Assembly: GCA_020058315.1 (NCBI GenBank)
Contig: JAGVEK010000280.1
Span: 1 to 7,092 of the forward strand
Length of the DNA stretch: 7,092 nt
Direction of reading: 5' to 3'
Source: Candidatus Zixiibacteriota bacterium
GTDB lineage: Bacteria > Zixibacteria > MSB-5A5 > WJJR01
Shown here: piece by piece, positions 1 through 5,261 of the stretch
Layout of the letters: the number at the start of each line of letters is the position of its first letter
How positions within the stretch are numbered: the stretch's first letter is position 1
Position numbers and translations under genes: made by a program
The notes under the pieces: model-generated
What the model was told of the DNA's origin: nothing
Database searches by the model: none
Seen by the model: only the letters and a program-made list of their open reading frames with translations

Positions 1-319
1 CCGCATCGTGTGATTGTGTGTGATTGCACCTGTAGGATGGGGTCTTGTGCCCGTTCCCCCGGCATCAAAGGCGGTGTAGTGGGATAAAACGCCCACGAGG
101 GGCTATGCTACGAACGACCGCGACCACGGGCAGGCTGCCTGTGCCACCCCAGGTGCGTGAATCACGCACCCTTGGGCGCGTTGGACGCGCACTTGCACCT
201 GTCAGACACGGGTCTGAAGTGGCACCAAACCCCTTGTGTTCCTGGCAGGCTTGTTCATTGCGGAAATCTCCACTGGCGCCAAGTGCCGCAACGCCTTAAT
301 TCACAGCGGAATGGATGGA
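1..319. other. Intergenic region upstream of smpB, no gene recognised
   Basis: No open reading frame here looks like a protein. Frame 1 is open from the left edge to a TAA at 85-87, but the 28 residues match no family I know, so it is only a weak candidate for the tail of an upstream gene. At 8-27 the 9-mer GTGTGATTG occurs twice with a 10-base period. A 5-bp hairpin GTGGG/CCCAC lies at 79-96. From about 127 to 225 the region is dense in inverted repeats, listed separately. I looked for the 3' end of tmRNA, SRP RNA and tRNAs because smpB follows, and saw none. No convincing smpB promoter was found. Confidence 0.5.
141..225. repeat. Cluster of inverted repeats bounded by GTGCCAC / GTGGCAC
   Basis: The outer edges are GTGCCAC (141-147) and its reverse complement GTGGCAC (219-225). 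Inside lie three hairpins: GGTGCGTGAATCACGCACC (152-170, 9-base arms around one A), GCGCGT/ACGCGC (176-190, 3-base loop) and TCAGAC/GTCTGA (202-217, 4-base loop). Just left of the outer arm, CAGGCTGCCTG (131-141) is another small palindrome. The right end CTGAAGTGGCAC (214-225) resembles CTGAAGTCAGTGGCAC in the repeats between lemA and the DUF2207 gene, with four bases missing, which suggests a related dispersed family. The function is unknown. It could be a mobile palindromic repeat or a structured leader of the smpB operon. Confidence 0.55.
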
Positions 320-781
320 ATGCCCAAAACCGAAATCAAGCTGGTCAGCAGCAACCGTCAGGCGCGACACCGGTATGAGATTCTTGACACAGTTGAGGCT
401 GGAATCTGCCTGTTGGGGACGGAGGTCAAGTCTCTTCGCGATGGGAAATGTAACCTTAAGGAGGGTTACGCACGTATTGACGACGGGGAGGCGTGGCTCA
501 TCGGGGTGCATATTCCCGAGTATGTCGCGGGAAATCGTTTCAACCATGAGCCGACACGCACGCGTAAACTTCTGCTGTCCAAGCGGCAGATCCGACGGCT
601 GGCCGTGCAGACGCAACAGCAGGGACTGACCCTGGTCCCGCTGCGGCTCTATTTCAAGGGCAAGGTGGCCAAGATCGAACTGGGCGTGGGGCGCGGGAAG
701 AAACTGCATGACAAGAGAGAGTCCATTGCCGAGCGTGAGTCGCAGCGGCGAATTCAAAGAGAACGTTTTGGGCGCGGATAG
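320..781 (+). CDS. smpB: SsrA-binding protein SmpB
   Basis: SmpB binds tmRNA and delivers it to ribosomes stalled on broken mRNAs, so the nascent peptide is tagged for degradation and the ribosome freed. The 153-residue product matches the family's usual length of about 150-160. Visible family motifs are NRQARHRY (12-19), GTEVKSLR (33-40), IPEY (65-68), HEPTRTRKLLL (76-86), GLTLVPLRLYFK (102-113) and LGVGRGKKLHDKRE (121-134). A basic arginine-rich C-terminal tail follows, which in the family enters the empty mRNA channel. ATG 320 is chosen because KTEIKLVSSNRQARH then sits at the usual distance from the N terminus. ATG 311 in the same frame would add three residues, and both have only weak upstream GGA signals. 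It is the first gene of a likely four-gene operon, with the amidase starting 12 bases after the stop. The tmRNA gene is not in this window. Confidence 0.96.
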   Translation: MPKTEIKLVSSNRQARHRYEILDTVEAGICLLGTEVKSLRDGKCNLKEGYARIDDGEAWLIGVHIPEYVAGNRFNHEPTRTRKLLLSKRQIRRLAVQTQQQGLTLVPLRLYFKGKVAKIELGVGRGKKLHDKRESIAERESQRRIQRERFGRG

Positions 782-793
782 GTCTAAGGTCGT

Positions 794-2035
794 ATGACAA
801 TCGGCTTCGTATCCACTTCCGGCGCCACCGGCTCCGGCCGAAATCGACCAAGGCTGGGGCTTATTTGGACAGGGCTGATCCTGTCAGCTCTGGCAATGTC
901 GCAGTGCGCCCACCCGCCACCGGTGACACCGCCTTCTGTCGAGCCGCAGATTCAGCCCCCGGCAGAGACAAAAGAGGACGGTCCTTACAACATCCTCAGC
1001 TACAGTGTCGACGCGCGCCGCAATGGGATACTGATCGAGGTGTTGCTGCGCGAACCGCTGCATTACGAATGGTTCCTTACCGGTGGGGAGTGGATCAACC
1101 TGACTTTCGACCACGGCCGTTTGGATCCGCAGCAAATGCAGGCCAGCCGGCCACATCCGGACGTCATCGAAGTCACGGCTCATCAATTTGACAGTTCGGC
1201 GCAATTATCATTCAGAATGAGCAGCCCGGTCGAGAAGTACATCGTTACGACCGATCCCTACTCCCCCAAGCGCATCCTGGTGATGGTCACGGGATCGTCA
1301 CAAGGCGAGTACCGAGGCGGTGGCCAGTATACCAGCCCAGTGGATGCGCCGTGGGTTGTCGTCCTGGACCCCGGCCACGGCGGGCGCGACGCCGGCGCCG
1401 TCGGTCGCACGAAGAAAACAATCGAGAAAACAGTGACCTTCTTGATTGCTGAGCGAGCGGCCAAGCTGTTCGAGAGAAATCCCAAGTTCAGAGTCTATGT
1501 CACGCGCAGCGGCGACGAGAATGTCCCCGCCGAGGCGCGGGCTCGTATTGCACGGGAGGCTCGGGCGAATGTGTTTGTCTCCATCCACGCCAACTTCTCC
1601 CGAAAAGCGTCAACGCATGGCTGCAAGGCGTACTATTGCGGGAAGACGGCGGCAAAACGCGCGATTGCATCCACGGGGGCATCTGTGGCAACGGTAGAAG
1701 TGAGCGCTGTGGATAGCAACGCCTCGGCGGAAAATGCGGAACAAACGACGGCAGCGGATCGGTCTTCCATGGCGCTGGCCCGGCAGATCATGGACAAGAT
1801 CGCATCGTCCATCCAGTCTCCCGTCCTTGGGACCGAGCGCCGTGACTCTCCCTTTCTCGCCAACGCCTGCCAAACCTCGGTGCGTCTCGCGGCGGGCTTC
1901 ATGTCGAACCCCACTGATGAAGCACTCCTGCGCAAGAAGTCGTACCAGGCGAGGATCGCCGAGGCCATCTACCTCGGCGTGGTCGCCTACCGCGACAGGC
2001 ATGAGCGACGTGATCTCAGTTCGACGGTAGAATGA
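794..2035 (+). CDS. N-acetylmuramoyl-L-alanine amidase (Amidase_3), catalytic Glu replaced
   Basis: The 413-residue product is exported or membrane-anchored. A basic stretch is followed by a hydrophobic segment at about 21-37. Cys38 comes next, but Gln at -1 spoils a lipobox, so a signal anchor is as likely as a lipoprotein. After a proline-rich linker (about 40-60), residues about 65-165 look like an AMIN-type peptidoglycan-binding beta domain. The Amidase_3 domain runs from about 187 to 403: DPGHGG with His195, Glu211 in the IEK motif, and SIHAN with His265 give the expected zinc ligands. Near the C terminus the family has a catalytic glutamate three residues before the Phe of G-F-x-S-N. 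Here the sequence is RLAAGFMSN, so that position is Ala366 (codon GCG). Active members cleave the bond between MurNAc and L-Ala of the stem peptide in cell division or wall remodelling; this copy may bind without cleaving. The SD-like TAAGG at 785-789 supports ATG 794. Confidence 0.88.
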   Translation: MTIGFVSTSGATGSGRNRPRLGLIWTGLILSALAMSQCAHPPPVTPPSVEPQIQPPAETKEDGPYNILSYSVDARRNGILIEVLLREPLHYEWFLTGGEWINLTFDHGRLDPQQMQASRPHPDVIEVTAHQFDSSAQLSFRMSSPVEKYIVTTDPYSPKRILVMVTGSSQGEYRGGGQYTSPVDAPWVVVLDPGHGGRDAGAVGRTKKTIEKTVTFLIAERAAKLFERNPKFRVYVTRSGDENVPAEARARIAREARANVFVSIHANFSRKASTHGCKAYYCGKTAAKRAIASTGASVATVEVSAVDSNASAENAEQTTAADRSSMALARQIMDKIASSIQSPVLGTERRDSPFLANACQTSVRLAAGFMSNPTDEALLRKKSYQARIAEAIYLGVVAYRDRHERRDLSSTVE

Positions 2036-2871
2036 AGAACCGGCCGATTGGCATCTTCGATTCAGGCGTCGGGGGCCTCACTGTTTTCGATGCGCTGGCA
2101 CGAACCAGTCCCGCCGAATCGCTGGTGTATTTCGGCGATACGGGGCGATATCCGTACGGCGTCCGTTCGAAACGGGTGATCGTTGAATACAGCCGCCAGA
2201 TCGCCGGATTCCTCGAACGACAGGGATGCAAGTTTTTGGTCGTGGCGTGCAACTCGGCCTCGTCGCTGGCGCTGGAGGAAGTGCGCGCATCGGTGTCGGT
2301 CGAAGTGATCGGCGTGATTGAGCCGGGAGCGGCGGCGGCAGTCCGTGCAACCCGCAACGGGCACATCGGTGTCATCGGGACCGAAGCGACAATTCGTTCT
2401 GGCTCGTATACGCGGGCGATCCACGCCATCAGACCCGATATCAAAATCAGTGCGGTCGCCTGCCCCCTGTTTGTGGCGCTGGCCGAAGAGGGGTTTGCCG
2501 GAAAGCCGGCGACACGCCTTGTGGCGGAGGAATACCTTTCTGGGTTGGTCGATGCTGGTGTCGATACGCTTGTTCTTGGTTGTACACATTACCCACTCTT
2601 GAAGTCAGATATCGCGGCGGTCATGGGACCGCGAGTCGGGTTGATCGATTCGGCCACCGAAGTCGCCCGAGTGGTCGGCAATCGCCTCGTTTCACTCAAC
2701 CATCACAGCGAACGAAATGAAACTGCCGATCATCAGTTCTATGTCTCCGACACACCGGAACGGTTCGCGAGTGTTGGGAAGCGGTTCCTGGGTTATCAGG
2801 TGGCGCCGGTCCACTTGGTGGATATGGAAGCGCTGCAACACTTTGCTGAGCCCGCGAGTTCCGACATTTGA
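2032..2871 (+). CDS. murI: Glutamate racemase MurI
   Basis: MurI is a cytoplasmic, cofactor-independent racemase that converts L-glutamate to the D-glutamate used by MurD in building the peptidoglycan stem peptide. The 279-residue product has the typical length and all hallmarks: DSGVGGLTV (10-18), GDTGRYPYG (35-43), the first catalytic cysteine in VACNSAS (Cys73), the E-P-G motif (97-99), and the second catalytic cysteine in GCTHYPL (Cys184, with His186). Nothing appears missing. The start ATG overlaps the amidase stop as ATGA (2032-2035) and no strong ribosome binding site precedes it, which points to translational coupling to the amidase. The neighbour therefore fits a cell-wall role for the first part of the operon. 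An alternative, aspartate racemase, is less likely given the motif set. Confidence 0.96.
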   Translation: MKNRPIGIFDSGVGGLTVFDALARTSPAESLVYFGDTGRYPYGVRSKRVIVEYSRQIAGFLERQGCKFLVVACNSASSLALEEVRASVSVEVIGVIEPGAAAAVRATRNGHIGVIGTEATIRSGSYTRAIHAIRPDIKISAVACPLFVALAEEGFAGKPATRLVAEEYLSGLVDAGVDTLVLGCTHYPLLKSDIAAVMGPRVGLIDSATEVARVVGNRLVSLNHHSERNETADHQFYVSDTPERFASVGKRFLGYQVAPVHLVDMEALQHFAEPASSDI

Positions 2872-2894
2872 CCGGACCGCTCCCGACTTTGGAC

Positions 2895-3506
2895 ATGAAT
2901 TTGCGCCGCTTGGTTCTGGCCACTCACAACCCGCACAAGGTTCGTGAGATCCTGGCGATCTTGGGGAGCCTCCCATACGAGGTTCTCACGGCGGCCGATT
3001 TTCCGGACCTGCCCGAACCCGAAGAGACGGGCAGCACACTGGCCGAAAACGCGATCATCAAGGCGCGGGCGCTGAACGCAGAGACCGGCATCTGGGCGTT
3101 GGCCGACGACTCCGGCCTGGAGATCGACCGCCTGGGGGGCGCACCAGGCGTGATTTCGGCGCGGTTCGCCGGACCCGATTGCACATTCGCGGACAACAAC
3201 TCCAAAGTTCTCCGACTCATGGAAGGAATCCCCGTGGGGCAGCGGACAGCCCGATTCCGCTGCGTTGCTGCCCTGGCCATGGAAGACGGCAGGCTAGAGG
3301 TCTTCGATGGCGTCACCGAAGGCGTGATCACCTTTCACACGTCGGGAGAGGCAGGCTTCGGATATGACCCGATCTTCTTTTCGCCCGCGCTTGGCGGCAC
3401 GTTTGCTCAGGCGTCCGACGAGGCGAAGAATCGTGTCTCTCACAGAGGACGTGCGTTTCAGCAAGTGGCCAGAAGACTCCGCCTGCTGGCTGGCCAAACC
3501 GGCTGA
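2895..3506 (+). CDS. rdgB: dITP/XTP pyrophosphatase (RdgB/HAM1 family)
   Basis: This enzyme hydrolyses non-canonical purine triphosphates (dITP, ITP, XTP) to the monophosphate and pyrophosphate, keeping deaminated bases out of DNA and RNA. With ATG 2895 the product is 203 residues, the normal family size. It starts with LVLATHNPHKVREI (6-19), the T-x-N-x-x-K substrate-binding motif. It then shows ETGSTLAENAIIKA (44-57), DDSGLEID (71-78) with the catalytic-base aspartate, GAPGVISARFAG (82-93), GFGYDPIFF (154-162) and SHRGRA (182-187). A TTG at 2868 overlapping the murI stop as TTGA would add nine residues, but the family normally begins only a few residues before the first strand and no SD precedes the TTG. 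The SD for ATG 2895 is also poor (GGA one base upstream), so the exact start is less certain than the identity. It is the last gene of the smpB operon. Ribonuclease PH, which often lies between murI and rdgB, is absent. Confidence 0.95.
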   Translation: MNLRRLVLATHNPHKVREILAILGSLPYEVLTAADFPDLPEPEETGSTLAENAIIKARALNAETGIWALADDSGLEIDRLGGAPGVISARFAGPDCTFADNNSKVLRLMEGIPVGQRTARFRCVAALAMEDGRLEVFDGVTEGVITFHTSGEAGFGYDPIFFSPALGGTFAQASDEAKNRVSHRGRAFQQVARRLRLLAGQTG

Positions 3507-3564
3507 TCGGGCACGAAAATACTACTCTGATTTGCATCAAATTCGTATCGTTCAGTGGTGATTT

Positions 3565-3638
3565 CGGGGTGTGGCGCAGCCTGGTAGCGCACTTGGTTTG
3601 GGACCAAGACGTCGGAGGTTCAAATCCTCTCACCCCGA
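3565..3638 (+). tRNA. tRNA-Pro (anticodon TGG)
   Basis: A full cloverleaf can be drawn over 74 bases. The acceptor arm CGGGGTG (3565-3571) pairs with CACCCCG (3631-3637), with discriminator A3638. The anticodon stem CTTGG/CCAAG holds the loop TTTGGGA, giving anticodon TGG. The T arm is GGAGG-TTCAAAT-CCTCT with one G-U pair. No CCA is encoded after the discriminator (TGA follows). The 58 bases between rdgB and this gene contain no convincing promoter or terminator, so it may be co-transcribed with the rdgB operon or use a promoter I cannot see. Confidence 0.96.
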
Positions 3639-3684
3639 TGACATGTCAGCCCACTGCATACAAATCCTTACGGGGAGGAACACG

Positions 3685-4062
3685 ATGAAGCACTTTCATG
3701 GACGGCAAGTTGTTGGGATTGCGGCGTTTCTGGCCCTGTTGGTGTACGTCGGGTGCACCGGAAAGCAGGGCCCGACAGGTCCGAGGGGACCGGCTGGTGC
3801 GGGGACGCGGACGGTCTATACCGGGACTGTCCCGGCCGACAAGGACAGCTTCTTTGTCGCAATTCCCTCGATGAGCCTGGCCGATCCATCGCTGGTCAGC
3901 ACTTTTGTGCAGGTTAGTCCGGACGAGTACGATGAGTTGCCGTTCATATTTCAGTTTAGCGGAGATCCCTCGTTCACGACGCTGTACGCCTCGATTCGAG
4001 AGGGAGGTGTGACTCTCTGGTTTTGCCGCGGATTGAAGTACATCATCATCGTTGTCCGGTGA
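3685..4062 (+). CDS. Small putative lipoprotein with collagen-like Gly-X-Y repeats
   Basis: I do not recognise a named family for this 125-residue protein. A good SD, GGGGAGGA (3672-3679), lies five bases before ATG 3685. Residues 1-23 look like a signal peptide, with basic residues and then GIAAFLALLVYVG. Cys24 follows Gly23, close to a lipoprotein signal, although Tyr21 at -3 is unusual. Directly after the cysteine come five Gly-X-Y triplets (26-40), three of them Gly-Pro-X, as in short bacterial collagen-like segments. That is probably too few for a stable triple helix alone, so they may be a spacer. Residues 41-125 form a probably beta-rich domain ending in the hydrophobic strand YIIIVVR. 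The gene sits between tRNA-Pro (46 bases upstream) and tRNA-Arg (24 bases downstream) in the same direction. The likely location is the outer membrane or periplasm, and the function is unknown. Confidence 0.82.
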   Translation: MKHFHGRQVVGIAAFLALLVYVGCTGKQGPTGPRGPAGAGTRTVYTGTVPADKDSFFVAIPSMSLADPSLVSTFVQVSPDEYDELPFIFQFSGDPSFTTLYASIREGGVTLWFCRGLKYIIIVVR

Positions 4063-4086
4063 GGCTTTGAGCCAAAAACCATTCCC

Positions 4087-4159
4087 GCCCCCGTAGCTCA
4101 CGTGGAAGAGCAGTGGCCTTCTAAGCCGCTGGTAGCAGGTTCGAGTCCTGCCGGGGGTA
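4087..4159 (+). tRNA. tRNA-Arg (anticodon TCT)
   Basis: A 73-base cloverleaf is visible. The acceptor arm GCCCCCG (4087-4093) pairs with CGGGGGT (4152-4158), with a G-U pair at position 1-72 and discriminator A4159. The D stem is GCTC/GAGC. The anticodon stem GTGGC/GCCGC carries the loop CTTCTAA, so the anticodon is TCT, reading AGA and AGG. The T arm is GCAGG-TTCGAGT-CCTGC. CCA is not encoded. It lies 24 bases after the lipoprotein stop with no visible promoter in the gap, so it is probably transcribed from upstream. Confidence 0.95.
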
Positions 4160-4181
4160 CTTTCCCTGCAACAACTTACAG

Positions 4182-4210
4182 TGGACAATCGGTCGCGAAT
4201 GCGCTAAACT
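4182..4210 (+). promoter_or_regulatory. Likely sigma70-type promoter for tRNA-His
   Basis: TGGACA (4182-4187) matches the -35 consensus at five of six positions. After a 17-base spacer, TAAACT (4205-4210) matches the -10 consensus at four of six. The stretch after the -10 is GGGCACCGGC, a GC-rich discriminator of the kind found at growth-rate-controlled stable RNA promoters. The predicted transcription start is near 4217, about 12 bases before the mature tRNA. The call is by inspection only. Confidence 0.6.
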
Positions 4211-4228
4211 GGGCACCGGCTATGCGAT

Positions 4229-4306
4229 GGTGGGTGTAGCTCAGTTGGTTAGAGCACCAGGTTGTGGCCCTGGGGGTCAAGGGTTCAAATCCCTTCATCC
4301 ACCCCA
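4229..4306 (+). tRNA. tRNA-His (anticodon GTG)
   Basis: The acceptor arm GTGGGTG (4230-4236) pairs with CATCCAC (4296-4302), including one G-U pair. G4229 opposite C4303 provides the extra G-1:C73 pair that is the identity mark of tRNA-His. The anticodon stem CCAGG/CCTGG holds the loop TTGTGGC, giving anticodon GTG. The T arm is AAGGG-TTCAAAT-CCCTT. Unlike the other two tRNAs here, CCA follows directly (4304-4306), so the 3' end appears to be encoded. It has its own promoter upstream and an intrinsic terminator 25 bases downstream, so it forms a single-gene unit. Confidence 0.96.
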
Positions 4307-4331
4307 AGTTTGAGTTAGAAGGAGACGATAT

Positions 4332-4356
4332 CCCTCCGCCGAGGCGGGGGGTTTTT
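4332..4356 (+). terminator. Intrinsic terminator after tRNA-His, directly before lemA
   Basis: CCCTCCGCC (4332-4340) pairs with GGCGGGGGG (4343-4351), with one T-G wobble; the innermost pair opens to give a four-base loop. TTTTT follows at 4352-4356. This is a strong Rho-independent terminator shape. Only 16 bases separate the T run from the lemA start codon, and the lemA ribosome binding site starts at 4361, so it lies inside the likely lemA leader. Confidence 0.85.
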
Positions 4357-4372
4357 CACAGGGAGGCATTTC

Positions 4373-4948
4373 ATGACGGGACTCGTACTACTGGGGCTGT
4401 TTGTTCTGGTGATCGTCGTTTTCGTCACTACGATTATCGGGATCTACAATGGACTGGTGAAATTGAGGGTTCAGGGAGACGGTGCCTGGGCTGACATCGA
4501 CGTCCAACTCAAGCGGCGGTATGACCTGATTCCGAACATCGTGGAGACCGTGCGAGGGTATGCCGGCCATGAACGCCAGACGCTCGAGGCTGTGACCGCC
4601 GCGCGGAGCAGCGCCATGGCCGCGCAGGGGCCTGCCGCCAAGGCGGAGGCCGAGGGGATGCTGACGCAGACTCTGAAGTCACTGTTCGCTCTATCCGAAG
4701 CATATCCGCAACTGCGCGCCGTCGAGAGCTTTAATCAGCTTCAGGCCACACTCAGTCAGATTGAAGACGCAATCCAGAACGCGCGCCGGTACTACAACGC
4801 GGTCGTCCGCGACTTCAATACCAAAGTCGCCCAATTCCCGTCGAACATTATTGCCGGCATGTTCGGTTTCAAGACGCGTGAGTTCTTTGAACTCACCGCG
4901 CCCGGCGAGCGCGAGACGCCGAAGGTGAGCTTCGAGGCGGGGAAGTAG
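4373..4948 (+). CDS. lemA: LemA family protein
   Basis: The 191-residue product is a typical LemA protein: a short outside N terminus, one membrane helix (about 3-24), and a helical cytoplasmic bundle. Family motifs seen are YNGLVKL (25-31), AWADIDVQLKRRYDLIPN (38-55), HE (66-67), YPQL (111-114), YNAVVRDFN (141-149), FP (155-156) and GFKTREFFEL (165-174). The biochemical role of LemA is not settled; it is conserved across bacteria and often neighbours DUF2207 or TPM-domain proteins, as here. ATG 4373 has a clear SD, GGGAGG (4361-4366), six bases upstream. Its promoter is unclear because a terminator sits just before the SD. The DUF2207 gene follows after 313 bases in the same direction. Confidence 0.95.
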   Translation: MTGLVLLGLFVLVIVVFVTTIIGIYNGLVKLRVQGDGAWADIDVQLKRRYDLIPNIVETVRGYAGHERQTLEAVTAARSSAMAAQGPAAKAEAEGMLTQTLKSLFALSEAYPQLRAVESFNQLQATLSQIEDAIQNARRYYNAVVRDFNTKVAQFPSNIIAGMFGFKTREFFELTAPGERETPKVSFEAGK

Positions 4949-4982
4949 GGGGTTTGGTCTTCTGTCATCCGGGAAGGTCTCT

Positions 4983-5044
4983 GTGCCACTGACCTTGGTC
5001 AGTGGTCGTGCCCCGTACGAACCACTGACTGAAGTCAGTGGCAC
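4983..5044. repeat. 62-bp palindromic element with 11-bp terminal inverted repeats (copy A)
   Basis: The ends are GTGCCACTGAC (4983-4993) and its exact reverse complement GTCAGTGGCAC (5034-5044). Each half is also a palindrome: CCACTGACC/GGTCAGTGG (4986-5005) with 2 central bases, and CCACTGACT/AGTCAGTGG (5022-5041) with 2 central bases. The element can thus fold as two small hairpins or one long stem. Bases 4997-5044 are repeated at 5183-5230, with 39 of 48 positions identical by hand count. It resembles REP/BIME-type intergenic repeats; the family is not identified. Confidence 0.8.
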
Positions 5045-5097
5045 GCGGGGTGAGAAGACGGCGGATGCCATGAGCACCCATCATGTGCCATACAGAT

Positions 5098-5164
5098 GGG
5101 CGGACAGGAGTGTCCGCCCCACCAGAGAATCGAATATCGGTGGGCCGGACACTCTTGTCCGGCC
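5098..5164. repeat. Inverted pair of hairpins, 26-bp arms around a 15-bp centre
   Basis: The left arm (5098-5123) contains GGGCGGACA-GGAG-TGTCCGCCC followed by CACC. The right arm (5139-5164) is its inverted copy, containing GGCCGGACA-CTCT-TGTCCGGCC. Compared as reverse complements, 23 of 26 bases agree. Each arm is itself a 9-bp hairpin with a 4-base loop. Two of the three differences lie at paired stem positions and keep the pairing, and the third is in the loop. The unit could form a cruciform or two hairpins in RNA. Confidence 0.8.
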
Positions 5165-5182
5165 TTCTTCGTTAGGCCACGT

Positions 5183-5230
5183 GGTCAGTGATTTCACGCC
5201 GTGCGATCCGCTGACTGAAGTCAGTGGCAC
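5183..5230. repeat. Partial second copy of the palindromic element (copy B)
   Basis: This 48-base stretch aligns without gaps to 4997-5044, with 39 identical positions counted by hand. The last 20 bases are identical between the copies, ending in GTGGCAC. Its hairpin CCGCTGACT/AGTCAGTGG (5209-5227) has one G-T pair where copy A has A-T. The left terminal arm present in copy A is not seen. It ends 20 bases before the AGGAGG of the DUF2207 gene, so it may lie in that gene's leader. Confidence 0.75.
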
Positions 5231-5261
5231 ACGCGCCTTCTTGTGGGTTTAGGAGGTATTG

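Larger units (their letters stand above)
4949..5261. other. Palindrome-rich gap between lemA and the DUF2207 gene
   Basis: This 313-base stretch has no credible gene. It holds, in order, the 62-bp palindromic element at 4983-5044, the inverted hairpin pair at 5098-5164, the partial second copy at 5183-5230 and the DUF2207 gene's ribosome binding site. Bases 4949-4982 and 5045-5097 show no structure I can support, and no promoter was recognised. The 89-residue reading frame across 4983-5252 only translates the repeats. Confidence 0.75.

Noticed and set aside
1..240. tmRNA or SRP RNA upstream of smpB
   Set aside because: Neither the tRNA-like ends and tag frame of tmRNA nor the conserved SRP RNA core was found; the hairpins look like repeat elements.
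236..319. N-terminal extension of SmpB from an upstream start
   Set aside because: The extra residues do not resemble SmpB, and start at 320 gives the family's normal length and N-terminal motif position.
3521..3560. Possible promoter for tRNA-Pro (TATCGT near 3546)
   Set aside because: No -35 element with acceptable match or spacing could be found, so it is not called.
4063..4080. GGCT-TTG-AGCC hairpin after the lipoprotein gene as a terminator
   Set aside because: The stem is only four base pairs and is followed by A residues, not T residues, on the + strand.
4983..5252. 89-residue open frame between lemA and the DUF2207 gene
   Set aside because: It translates the palindromic repeats (the peptide PLTEVSGTR appears twice because the DNA repeat does) and has no clear ribosome binding site or family resemblance.
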